Source: Rhyzopertha dominica (lineage: Eukaryota; Arthropoda; Insecta; Coleoptera; Bostrichidae). Taken from it: DNA of 64,000 nt. The DNA lies in contig QCXZ01000001.1 in NCBI GenBank assembly GCA_025024175.1, positions 15,004,001 through 15,068,000 on the forward strand. Reading direction: 5' to 3'. The position numbers and the translations under genes are program-made. This document shows positions 12,300 to 22,912 of this stretch, piece after piece (position 1 is the first letter of the stretch; each line of letters begins with the position of its first letter). A model generated the notes under the pieces. It worked only from the letters and a program-made list of their open reading frames with translations, was not told the origin of the DNA and made no database searches.

Positions 12300-14376
12300 G
12301 ATATCCGCCGCGTCACCAGTTTTTAACCAAAACATTTCCCGTAATTACACAACCAAGTTTGTAGAAGAGGTCAACCTTTGCTAAGCACTGGTAACGACGT
12401 CTCAAAAAGGATTATATTTGTTAGAAATCAGCGAGACCTGTTGGCCTTAAATTAATTTTTTTTTATCGTTTTATACTAACGATCCATGTTCACTGTTAAA
12501 CCGTCTTCGTGATTCATTTGAAGTTGATTTATTTTCATTTCGCATCATGAATCTGCCTTTTACCTATCTTTAGTTTATATAACTAGGAGCTCATTTAGTG
12601 TGGGTATAAACGAAATGGTTAGCAACATTAGTTATCGAATCTTTGTGTATGTTCATTAACCGTAACAAACTGTAAGAAATTTCGAAACATTTTGTTTGTC
12701 TAATGCCATTTACTATCGATATTATTTGGCGTGATCATTAAGATAATTTTAGCACAAATACAAATATTTTATACAAGCATGCCTTATAGTCTTTATAATT
12801 ATTACACTGTTTATGATTAAAAGTGTCTTTTAATTTTTAAATGGGGTTTAGGTATCAGCTACATGGTTAATTTTTTCAGTTTGTATTGTAACACCTTTTG
12901 CACGTTATCTGCTTTAGTATGCGGGCTGATTATAGCAACATTTGAAACTTTCTCTGGTATTATCAAAGCAACAAAATATTACCTTATCCTACANGTTCGT
13001 TGCTCAATGGAAAGTAATACTTGCAAAAAGATTTGTGCGACTGGGTAAATATTTATTCATTTGTTTTATTTTACTAACCGACTCGGACCATACTTTTGTA
13101 CGGTATTAAAGTTTATTAAAATTAACAGAATTTAAAGTCAGTACCAGCATGCCGCTTTATTATCCTTATCCCAAAATAAATCTCAAACCCTTTCGTCTTT
13201 GAAATTCACATACGTTAACAATAAATCACTCGATTGTATGAAGTACCCCTGCAGTTTTCCGTAATTACCACTATGAGCAATAATTTAAACTTTGGCGGGC
13301 GGAACTAATAAACAAGATTGCTTTAGCCTTAAAACCCCTTATTGTATTTTACAATGCGTAAATATTCACTACTTACCCTTGTAGTAAACCTGGGTATTTT
13401 TACAATGAACGAAGGCACAAAGTAGAGCAGCTCCTAGTCCCATTAAAGTGTAATGGTCTTCATCAATTTATCCGAAATCAGAACATTAATTCGCAGATAA
13501 AACAGATGGCAAGAAACGCAGAAGTGCAAGAAATGGACTGATAAGAAAGCAATCACAGTGGGGTGGGGTGGCCTGTTAACTAATTGTGGATCGTCTGACC
13601 TTATCACCTTCGTCCTAATGTGCAGGTTTAACAGAAAATAGATAGGGGTTACTTAGTGGCAGCAGCTTCTAGTATTAGCCTTTAGACTGGGTTTTACCAT
13701 GCTACACTTTGCACTATTTAATTTATTTGTTAATAACATCAAATGCAGCTGTTGCTCTTACCGTTCTACCGGCACTTTGATAATTGTATTGATAAAAAAA
13801 TTGTTTATCTAGTGATATTAATTTGAAACTGTTGAAGTCTGCGATCCTCCCGAGATACATAGTTTCGTAATATAAAATGGCTTTCCAGTTGCAGGGTGTC
13901 GAATAAATCTCGCCACCGTAGACCGCAACGTGGCGTGTGAACGGGGTGGTCTATGGGTCCTTATCTAAAAATCTGCACCAGCAGGATGCCACTTCGGTTA
14001 CGCAATTCGGAGGTACAGTTCCGTCAATCTGATTCTGTTTGTGAGAATTTACTTCTGTTGCACGGCTGTGTTATCTACTTGTTATATTTTGGTTTGTCTG
14101 TCGGTGAGCATAATTATTATACATATTTATTATTTATTTACTTGAGAAGAGATAATGCACTGTAGCGGTTTTGTGGTCAACAAATTTTATTCTGATGTGG
14201 TACACTTGACATTTTTTCTCGACAGTCCAGTAAAAATATAGTATCATTTACAACTTCTTCATCAGCGCGTAAGTTTATCAAGGCTGTTATTTGTCGTGCT
14301 GAAGTGATTTAAATTAACTAACTACATGTAAGCATTTAGAGTTGTTTTAATAGAGTCAACCTATTCCAACAAGATA
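12300..14376. other. AT-rich stretch, nothing supported
   Basis: No conserved frame or element was recognised. Bases 13895-14010 are GC-richer with no domain in any frame. One N lies near 12994. Confidence 0.5.
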
Positions 14377-14422
14377 ATGGATAGTATTTTCAATACGAAC
14401 TACGAGAGTTTGCCGTTAAATA
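14377..14422 (+). CDS. possible first coding exon (hypothetical)
   Basis: ATG at 14377 in a fair context (GATAATGG) opens 15 codons beginning M-D-S-I-F-N-T-N-Y-E-S and then runs into A|GTGAGTAT, a strong match to a metazoan 5' splice site. No downstream exon was recognised, so the protein family is unknown. Chance alone could produce such a pair in sequence of this length. The call is offered as a hint only. Confidence 0.2.
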
Positions 14423-14703
14423 GTGAGTATCCAAATTAACATTTATTAGTTGAAAACGTGGAAGATAGCAATTATGCACAATTGGGTTTATGTTGTATAT
14501 AAATTATAAAAAAGGAAAACAAAAATAAAAAAAGGAAATGGTATATAAGTTCTATATTGAAACGTTTAATAGTATACCTAAATGGTATTAAAGTATGGAC
14601 ACAAATAACGAATTAAGAATATGATTTTAATTTGTTGTTAATGCAGTAAATATGCTTGCATTGTCCGTTTATACCAACAATGTTTTACAAATATGAGAGC
14701 TTT

Positions 14704-14934
14704 CTATGTTTCATATTTTAAAGACGACAAACAATTATCCATGTTAGGTACCTCAGTAAATATATCTTGGATTGTATTTTCTATCTCGTCAGTCTCATAA
14801 TAATCATACGTAAAACAACCTAAGTATATGGAAGAAGCTGAGAATATACTATCGAATGACTTATATTGGATTATACAACTCACCAAAAACAATTCTAAAA
14901 GAAGAAATAGCAACGGTTGTATCCAGGGTTGCAT
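14704..14934 (-). CDS. small reading frame with signal-peptide-like start (hypothetical)
   Basis: A 76-codon minus-strand frame starts M-Q-P-W-I-Q-P and has a leucine-rich hydrophobic segment over residues 5-19, followed by an acidic and Tyr-rich tail. A good splice donor (GTGAGTTG) follows codon 17, so the frame could instead be a signal-peptide exon. I recognise no family, and no polyadenylation signal is placed convincingly. It may be chance. Confidence 0.2.
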   Translation of the reverse strand: MQPWIQPLLFLLLELFLVSCIIQYKSFDSIFSASSIYLGCFTYDYYETDEIENTIQDIFTEVPNMDNCLSSLKYET

Positions 14935-15840
14935 CTCTCACCACTGTTTTTGTTTGCCAGGAAGAAGGTTGCAGCTAGTTAGGCGATAATATAAATGTGC
15001 TTAACCATCTGCTGTTTTACTGTCAAGCACAGATTCCTTAAAAATAATACTACCTCTAGGTCTTTGGACTAGACTAATTTCGATACACAGTAAACTGCAT
15101 GAATAAGTAAATATCTTTTTTCCTTGTTAATAGAAAACCATCTTTTACATTTTTGTTTATTTCCATTAAAACGTTTGTAATAAAATGGGAATAAGATAAA
15201 GGTTTCATTTGATATGCACAAGGTGTTCCTAATACCTACCACCTATAAAATGTGCATTATTTGGCATTTGTTACGATATATTTTTCATTTTATCCTGTTA
15301 TCCTGCGCCTTGAGGAAGTTCTTATAATTTTCTAGTCACAAATATAGACTCAGCGTATACATACCTTTATTATCATTCAATTAATTAAAGTGCTAACCAG
15401 TTCAACATCTAATATATTGGAAACGATTTTATCGAAGTTTGAGAAATAAATAGTCCTAAAAGGTTTTATAAAAACAGATTTAGCTTCATTTTTTTGTGAT
15501 AATTACCTTAAAGTAACTCCTGTCTATGTCACAGTGGTTAATAGGATCATTGTAGCCATGAAGGATTATGCGCATGACTGTTTAAAAAATATCATCTTTT
15601 CAAGTTTGCTCTGATGGAAGTTATATAAGAAAGGGTAAAAAACCTTTAAATTTTAATCCATTTTTTACATAGCCATCACCTTTAAATAGTGTCAAAGTAA
15701 GATCAAAGAGTAAAATAGCTATTTATGTTACAAGGCAGTAAATAAGTGGCATTTTATTGAACGAGTTTGGAGATTGAGAGCCGAGGCGAGGAACCAGACG
15801 AGTTCGATAAAAACACTTTACTGGCGTGGCTCATACAGTG
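14935..15840. other. AT-rich stretch, nothing supported
   Basis: No open frame of note, repeat or RNA gene was recognised between the small reading frame and the fold-back element. Confidence 0.5.
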
Positions 15841-16041
15841 TTTTTTCGGCTACTACAGTTGAGAGTACGACTTTATCCTACTCATTCAACGCGAGAAAGT
15901 GGCTCTTTAGCTGCCTAGGCACTAAAGTACTTTACCTGACTGGCATCTTAACTTACCTATGTAGGTAAAGACTAAAGAGCCACTTTCTAGCGTTGGATGA
16001 GTAGGATAGAGTTGTACTTTCGAATGTAGTAGCCCAAAAAA
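15841..16041. mobile_element. fold-back element with about 70-bp arms
   Basis: The left arm 15841-15910 and right arm 15972-16041 are inverted copies with about ten mismatches. Matching blocks include ATCCTACTCAT and AGAAAGTGGCTCTTTAG. The 61-base loop contains a further small inverted pair (TTTACCT and AGGTAAA). The element has no coding capacity, and no clear target duplication was found, so the class is unknown. Confidence 0.75.
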
Positions 16042-16749
16042 AATAATTACTGAAACAGTTACTGATAAAATTCACTACGCAGGCAAAAATTAACTTTTTT
16101 TGCGTCTTCGCAAAAAGACAAAAGCTAAGCAGATATAAATTATTGTACTTTGCAACAATTTATTATAAATGTACCTTGATGTTTTTCTTATTATCAGCTG
16201 TTTCTGATCTACATGTATTTTTCAGAGCGTTTAGTTAAAATCCTATTATATAAAATATAATTCACTAGGGCAGGTCAGTTTTCCTCTGTTAGGTGTCCCT
16301 CCCGGAAAGCTTAAACTTCAGTTTCCAATCACAACCCTTTTGCAACTTTTTCGCCGTCTTGAATTTAGGGGTGCTGTATTTGTTTTCTATTATAATGCGA
16401 GCATCAAGAACATGTCCTTAAAAATTTTTATCTTAACTTATTTAATTATCTTCCTTCTTTAGCTAATTATATGCATGCTATTATAATTTATAGTAAAGGA
16501 AAAATCCTCCAAACAAAAATTGTAGACCTCCATATTGTTCACAATTTGCGAAAAACGATTGCAATTTAATTTGTTATTTATAACCAAGGATTTATCGCAA
16601 ATCGTGGAATAAGTACAGTCACGAACGTCCTAGAATGCTCGGGATTGATGCATTGCCAATGATTAAGTAACAACATACAGTTACTTGATTAATAAATATG
16701 CAAATAAAATTAGTTGCTTGAATAGTAATGAGAAAAGCAATGTGTTTGA
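16042..16749. other. AT-rich spacer before the eL13 gene 3' end
   Basis: No gene or repeat was recognised. It lies downstream of eL13 on that gene's strand. There is no A-rich tract (T-rich on the plus strand) near the gene end that would mark a recent retrocopy. Confidence 0.5.
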
Positions 16750-16812
16750 TTTATTTCATTTTATTCCTTAGTACCTTACAAATTGTAATCAGTATAACAC
16801 AAAAACACTGGC
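16750..16812 (-). terminator. eL13 3' UTR with two polyadenylation signals
   Basis: Read on the minus strand, two AATAAA hexamers occur 48-63 bases after the stop codon (plus-strand TTTATT at 16760-16765 and 16750-16755). This is the spacing expected for a short 3' UTR and supports the gene being transcribed as a normal Pol II unit. Confidence 0.6.
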
Positions 16813-17463
16813 CTACTCATCGTCGGTAGTACGTCCCCGCTTTCTTTTAGAAGTGTTGCATTTCTTGTCTGCCAAGGAGTCGTCTTCGCTTGCCTTTCGC
16901 TTTTGCTTGTCTCCAACGGCCTTAACTTCACTTCTAGCTTTGCGTAAAGCCTCATAAACATTAAAAGCTTTTTCTTCCTCCGTCGGCACCCTAGCCTTCA
17001 GCTTATATTCTTTGGGAGCAATTTCATTAATTTTAGATCCAGCCTGGGCTAAGATTCCTTCAGGCTTCTTAGCTTTCTTGCTCTTCGGAAAAATCACAAG
17101 CTTCTGAAGGTACTCACGTAAACGCTGGACGTTTTGCTGAATAGACTCCACAGATTTGTTTCTACGCCGGATATCAACAGCAATTCCCACAGAACGGGCC
17201 CACTTCTTGTTTATTCCTACTACACCTAGTTCGGCGAGCGAAAATCCACGTCCAAACCGAAGTTTGTTATGATATCTTGCCGATGGACAGTGCACTAGTG
17301 GACGAAGAAGTTCCAGTGGTCGTGGAGCGCAACGAATGATTTTCTGCTTTCGACGTTGGTCACGACGCTGTTTCCTGAAGGGTTGGTCGAAGTGAAGTTT
17401 AATCATACGTTTCCAATCCTTGTGGAAATGAGCGTGGGGTACAACGGTTTTGTTACGAGCCAT
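16813..17463 (-). CDS. RpL13: 60S ribosomal protein L13 (eL13), single-exon
   Basis: This encodes a structural protein of the large cytosolic ribosomal subunit (family Ribosomal_L13e). The 216 codons run without interruption from ATG (17461-17463) to TAG (16813-16815), and the length is what the family usually has. Recognisable conserved parts are the N-terminal basic segment with H-F-H-K-D-W and Q-P-F-R-K, the block R-P-L-V-H-C-P-S-A-R-Y-H-N-K-L-R with G-R-G-F-S-L-A-E-L at about residues 50-80, and G-I-A-V-D-I-R-R-R-N-K-S with N-V-Q-R-L-R-E-Y at about 95-120. The C-terminal third is more divergent and ends in a Lys/Arg-rich then acidic tail. The start is the family's usual N-terminus. Oddities are the absence of introns and the lack of a clear pyrimidine-rich initiator upstream. 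It is either the native gene in intronless form or an intact retrocopy. The family assignment is firm; functionality is inferred. Confidence 0.93.
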   Translation of the reverse strand: MARNKTVVPHAHFHKDWKRMIKLHFDQPFRKQRRDQRRKQKIIRCAPRPLELLRPLVHCPSARYHNKLRFGRGFSLAELGVVGINKKWARSVGIAVDIRRRNKSVESIQQNVQRLREYLQKLVIFPKSKKAKKPEGILAQAGSKINEIAPKEYKLKARVPTEEEKAFNVYEALRKARSEVKAVGDKQKRKASEDDSLADKKCNTSKRKRGRTTDDE

Positions 17464-17760
17464 GTTTTACAAGGCAGAATTTGTGTAACACAATTAAGTA
17501 TTACTTCGCGTTTTTTGTCACAACACCTCTGCAAAACTACAAAATGACGCTTTACTTTTACTTGTTAAAGCAATTAAACACGTTAGCTACAGCCAAAATC
17601 ACTGCAGCCAACTGCAATTAAATAAGAATTAACGTGGCGCGGTGTTCTTTCGTTGTTAAATTGTAGGTGTCGCTACCGTGTAGCACTAGTAGGGACTTTA
17701 GCACTAGCGCAGCGTGGCGGTAGAATTGAAATTTGAATTAACAATTCCAGGTTACGGTTT
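17464..17760 (-). promoter_or_regulatory. probable 5' UTR / promoter region of eL13
   Basis: The 300 bases upstream of the eL13 start are GC-richer than the surroundings, especially 17630-17740, as expected for a housekeeping promoter. I could not place a TATA box, and I see no clear polypyrimidine (TOP) start site of the kind most ribosomal protein genes have. The assignment rests on position alone. Confidence 0.3.
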
Positions 17761-18117
17761 CTGCCATTTCAGTCTGTACCATCGATGCTTAATAATATTC
17801 ATTATTCATCCGTGGTCTGCAGGAACCTACGAACCCGTGTACGATTTCGAAGTGCAGTAAGATACGGATTTGTTACCTATGTCGTTTATAAATCCATTTA
17901 TGTATTTTTTTTATCATTGTGGAAGAATACTACTAGATCGGTCGTGCTACGAAACGAGCCAAATTAAAAAAACTTGGACCAACAATTTTTATAGAGAGAA
18001 AAAACTAAAAATACAGTTTTTATTAATTTATTTAAATAATTTTTAAAAATAGATTGTTTATGAGTAAAAGAGATAATGCCCTCAGTGCCAGCTAAGCGGA
18101 AACAGTTAAAACTGCGA
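17761..18117. other. AT-rich spacer, nothing supported
   Basis: Only short chance reading frames are present. The last part is an A/T-rich run leading to the retroelement-tail-like sequence. Confidence 0.5.
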
Positions 18118-18214
18118 TAGANNNCGGCCCAGTGCAAAGATTCCTAATAATGAAACGATGGCATCGGAGAAGCCACTCCACTACACCGAGNTAAATAAAT
18201 AAAATAAATAAAAT
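18118..18214 (+). repeat. possible retroelement 3' tail with TAAA repeats
   Basis: A short GC-richer segment interrupted by N bases (near 18122 and 18191) is followed by TAAATAAATAAAATAAATAA (18192-18214). Simple TAAA tails like this are left by some LINE and SINE retrotransposons. There is no coding sequence to confirm it. Confidence 0.35.
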
Positions 18215-20859
18215 CATTCTTGATTTTATATATATTGGTTTATATTTCTGTTCTCTTTATTAATATAGTTATATAATTTGAATGCCGTGCAATTATAAAC
18301 TTTTTTATATAATTTTGTAAATTTTAATAAAAGACGCCACAGCGCGATATGAATTATCATAGCAAATATTAAATGTAACATAGACATGGAAAGCTATCAG
18401 TTTTCTTGGACTAATTAAACTTTTCACGTTTTGTTTTGACTTTCCATGAAATATGGCGTCAGCTGATCAATAAATAATGAAAAAGGAGTGACTACATTGT
18501 AATATAACAATTTTGAGAAGAATTCTTTTAATTCGGCTATATACTGACATGTTGGGATTTATAATATTTCGTACTTGTAGCTTCTTTTTAGGCTTCCACG
18601 GTACAATATAGACTGTGTTTGTCTATTGTCGCAAACATGTTTGGCAATCTGAAAATAAAGGTTCAGATGCTAATTTCATCTATTGCAATACGTGTTTCTT
18701 TCTTGTTTAAATTTTTCGTGTTTTTTTTGTTCAATCGTTCCTTCCACACAGACACAAGTGTCCCCAGGTGCCATAATTATTGTGGAGTAACAACGATGCG
18801 TGATGGCACACTTTTAGATACCTGATTACAGTTATTTATGTGATAAACTATATTATACTAGTTGACACGGCACATGTCATATCTTTTGAGATGGTGATCT
18901 GTGCTCTGCTTATTTGGTAATGCAATAATTATGATACGACAATTCAAATTCAAAACTAGTGCGCCACCGCTTCCCTTTCAACGACGGATGGCGCCACTTG
19001 TCGCGTTCGGTCTGTCGCGCATTGTATAGCAGCCCGCTCTGGTTCTGTGTATGCCTTGCCGGCCATTATTATCGATTTGTATCTTTTCTTTCAAGTTGTT
19101 CAGTTTTGTCATGGCGTTTCATGTATTTGTTAAAAAAAACAATAAATATTAAAAACTAAAATTATGTAATCACTTTACAAATGTAGTATTATCACACAAA
19201 ACATGCGCAACTTTTTTGATAAATGTAGGTAAACAAATCTTCTAATTTATGAAATTTAACATTTTAAGGAATTTCCGAGTAACATACAAAAGTGTATATT
19301 CCAACAACGTATTGTTTGCAGGATTGCAGGAGATTAGATACCCATGAAAATATTTTTGGGGGTAGAATTTAAGTACGCTCAATGCCGGCAAGCTTACTTT
19401 TTGCGGACTAATCTTTCTAGAAATGCTACCCAAGTGTTCGACCACCCGTTGGAGTATTACACACTACAAGAAAATGTAAGTTACTTAATAGCAACTACTT
19501 AATAGGTAGTAGTAAGTTTAAAAGCATGTAAGAATATATGTATGTATATGTTTGCATAATACACAAAAATTAATATTTCAATTCGTTAATCATTGACAAC
19601 AAAATACTTCCGAAAAAGGAAGTTTTTAGTTTACGTTTCAAATTGGTCAATACTGTGTAAATTTAGTAAACCCTTATTTTTTTCGAGTAACTATAAAAAT
19701 AGGTACCTGTTAAGAATTATGTAAGTATATATTCAGAAAAGAACTACAGCATACCTAAATGCTAACAAGGTTAGAATCATAACTCAAAATGGGTATTATG
19801 CAATTACATTACAGTGAAGCAGCAGCTAGTGCTTATTGGTAGTTCCATAATTGTAAAAAATCCGAATTTTTAAATGCCAACATTTCACTTGTAGCTTGTA
19901 GCGCTTGTGTGAGCTGAGATGAGTTAAATGCCTAAATAATATATGGTAGCTAGTTGGAGCATTAGTATTTAGGTATATTATGTTATTTTTATTAATGCTG
20001 CTGACATCAACGAGTTGGTAATGTACGATGGTCAGTGTAGTGGAGTGGGTGAAAATGCTGTAGGTCTAATCAATACTCAGTTATTGATAATGCTGGTAAG
20101 ATCGGGGGGTTATTTACGGATGCAAATTAGATGATAGAAAGTAATTTATTGACATAAAGTTAAAATATTGCCATAATCAATATTTTGGTTGCTATAACGA
20201 CTTTACAGGTGACTGTGACTCTTCTATTAAATGAATTTGCCCAGTCACTTAAGAACGTAAATGTTCTTTTGACAAGTCAATGTGAAATATGTAAATATTG
20301 ATAAGTGAAAAGTTACAGTTAATTTTGCACTTAAATAGCCGATTAAATGAAACAATTCTGGTGTTATTTAAGTTTTCCCTAGGCAATTGGCAACGTGCTT
20401 TGCTAGAGCCTCCGTTATTAAGTATAGATTTAATGGTTTGGTATCCTCTCATTTATAAACAATTAAATTTCCCACCACTATTTTGCATTAAAGTGGATAC
20501 CTATTTGTGCTACTACGATATAGATGTGCAGTGATTATATAAAAATGAAAGGTCACCAAATCTTGATACGTAGGTACTAGGAACGGTTGCGATGTATATA
20601 TTTTACATATACCTTTATCTTTGTTATTGACGAATTTGAAAGCTATGACAGAGACGATTGCCAAACGAAGTTGACATCCGCCAATACTTGCTATTCCGTC
20701 TCTTGCTCGCACCATGGGAAAAGTACCATTCTGTCTTGTGTTCCCGGATGAAATCTGAGATCAGAATTCGTGGNACCTTGTAATGCAGTNACCTTATGAA
20801 AATTAATGTAGGTGATGGGGCCATCTATGTATAAGTAAAAAACTAAAGGTGGTGATGCC
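18215..20859. other. AT-rich stretch, no supported gene
   Basis: No conserved frame was recognised. Bases 18955-19080 are GC-richer (GGCGCCAC, TGTCGCGC) and stay open for 66 codons on the plus strand, with no domain. Confidence 0.5.
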
Positions 20860-20995
20860 ATCTATCAGTAAAAAAGCTAGGCGACAAACTGCCAGAACAA
20901 GAACTACTTCTAACAGGAAGTGACCTGTAAGCTGTCAAGTTGGCGTGCTCCTTCATACGTCAAGATGACAGCAGGCTTTCAGGCACTGACGGGTT
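20860..20995. mobile_element. degenerate fragment of fold-back family A
   Basis: The order of blocks (GAACTACTTC, AGGAAGTGACCTGTAAGC, GACAGCAGGC) follows that of one arm of the 44440-45061 element, with many changes. Its own termini are not recognisable. It is probably an old, partial copy, which shows the family has been active over a long time. Confidence 0.5.
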
Positions 20996-22640
20996 TTAAG
21001 AAAAGCGAAACGGTTTCATCTGCAGTTTGTTACGGTGCGGAGAACTAAGTGTATACATAATATTTAAAAACTTTATAAGACACAAATGGAGAAGAAATTT
21101 AACGCTGCACGCGGTTCGATTGTAATTATTGGTCTTTGCTATATAGGCTTGTCGATTATTGTAAATGACTCACACGTAAAAACTAATTTACAGAGCATCT
21201 ACTCTTGTATTCTGATAAAAAAGTAAGTATCTGTGAATAGAGTAAAGACGCCTGCCGCAGTAATTGTAGAAATTAATTTTATAACTCAGAACACTAAACT
21301 TGATATTAAAATCAAAAACATCCCCATTCAGGACGAACTCTTATTATGAAGGCTATGAATCACGATGATTTCTATACGCACCCGGTAAGCAGTAATTAGC
21401 ATCAGCTGGATATAAAACATGCTGCACCTTTGTATAAAACTGTTCAGTTATATTATTTACAACACAATCCGTTACAGCATATCTAACACGATCGTTCGTG
21501 AAATATTTAAGAATAAGAAAGCTATCTGATCGTAAGTAAATCTGATAAAGGTGGCAAAATATTACTGAAAGGGTTGCAGCTTGTGTGTTTCTTGCCACTT
21601 ACTGATGCGGACTTTTGAAGGGTTGCGACTACCCCGGTGGGATTATATGTGTCGGTTACCGATAACATCGAGTTCTCGGTACAAGCCAGTCGTCGTCAAA
21701 TGGGCTACCTATGTGTGTCCATCAGCTTGACATTGGATTTTATTAAGACAATCCTGTTCGTACAACTTTTGCACAGTATATTTACCTTTTTGTCGACGCA
21801 ATTTATTTGTATCATTAACTGTAAATAACTGTAAGAGTACGAAAGTAAACTGGACATACACATTTAGATAAATATCTTTGGTGTTATCTTTGAATCACCA
21901 AGTTTAACTGTGGTACTACATGTGCGTTATTTACAAAATTTGCATAGAGAAGAGAAGATTCAGTAAAGTAGTAAAAACGAGTTGCTACCACAGTATTTCA
22001 ATAAAAATACACAAAAATTGATACTTATTAATTATTGTTATAAAAGTTTCGTTACTTACTGCTTATACCACGCCAAATACTTTAAGTAGTGGTGTTAATA
22101 GAAAAATGGACAGTAAATCGGCTGTTAAGTAAATTGAAAAAAATTTAATGGTCGATTGCTTGAAATGGATGGATCCATTAAATCAGATAATATTACAACT
22201 ATTTTTAACTAAAAATCTTGTATTAAGGTTTCTCATTTCTAGCNCAGGACCTATACGGGATTCGAGGTACACTTATTATTATACCGCCAGCCGGATAGTT
22301 ACCGATAATTATTAATGTATTGATATTTAACAATCTATCGACGACTAAATGTCGTTATTCGATATATGGATAATAATCGACAGGTAATCGATATATCAAT
22401 AGTTGCATCTGGCTCTAGTATTCACGTTACTGTGCCTGTTCCAAATATTCGCTAGGTATTTGTTGTTAGGTGTTTTCCTTATTCCCTCAATTTTCGTATT
22501 TTGTATTTTGCACCATTTCAGCACATAATTTAGTCCACCATCATTTTTACAATAATACAAACTAACCACTACGTGGTTTTGAAATTTAACTTGAAGTAAT
22601 AAGTGAGGTTAATAAAGCAGTGATTTTCACTTTCAAAGAT
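20996..22640. other. AT-rich stretch, no supported gene
   Basis: A minus-strand frame of 81 codons (21353-21598) and a plus-strand frame of 63 (21637-21828) show no domain I know. One N lies near 22244. Confidence 0.5.
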
Positions 22641-22648
22641 ACATATAC

Positions 22649-22883
22649 TGTGAATGCTGCAAATGTAGCAGTTCATGTATCAATTTTTGTATTTTTGATA
22701 ACTTACCTGGGATTGTGACTTTGTCAAATAGAAAAAAGTAGTAGAAAAATAAAAGTTGTATCAATCGCTAAAAGAGAACTATGTGTCGTTATTTTGGAGC
22801 ATGAGAGCTGTTTTGCTGGGCAATTCAATATATTTAATCATCGCTGTCGGGTGATCGGGTAGATCACTTGCCGACGCGGAACA
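22649..22883 (+). repeat. 5' LTR of BEL/Pao element
   Basis: It starts TGTGAATGCTG and ends CCGACGCGGAACA (TG...CA). It aligns over its full length with 25060-25293. Confidence 0.92.
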
Positions 22884-22902
22884 TTTGGCGACCGTGACAG
22901 GA
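22884..22902 (+). other. primer binding site of BEL/Pao element
   Basis: TGGCGACCGTGACAGG begins two bases after the LTR. The leading TGG pairs with the CCA end of a tRNA, as expected for first-strand priming. The exact tRNA was not identified. Confidence 0.75.
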
Positions 22903-22912
22903 CTTTTGAGTT

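Noticed and set aside
17356..17547. 63-codon plus-strand frame
   Set aside because: Antisense shadow of the eL13 coding sequence.
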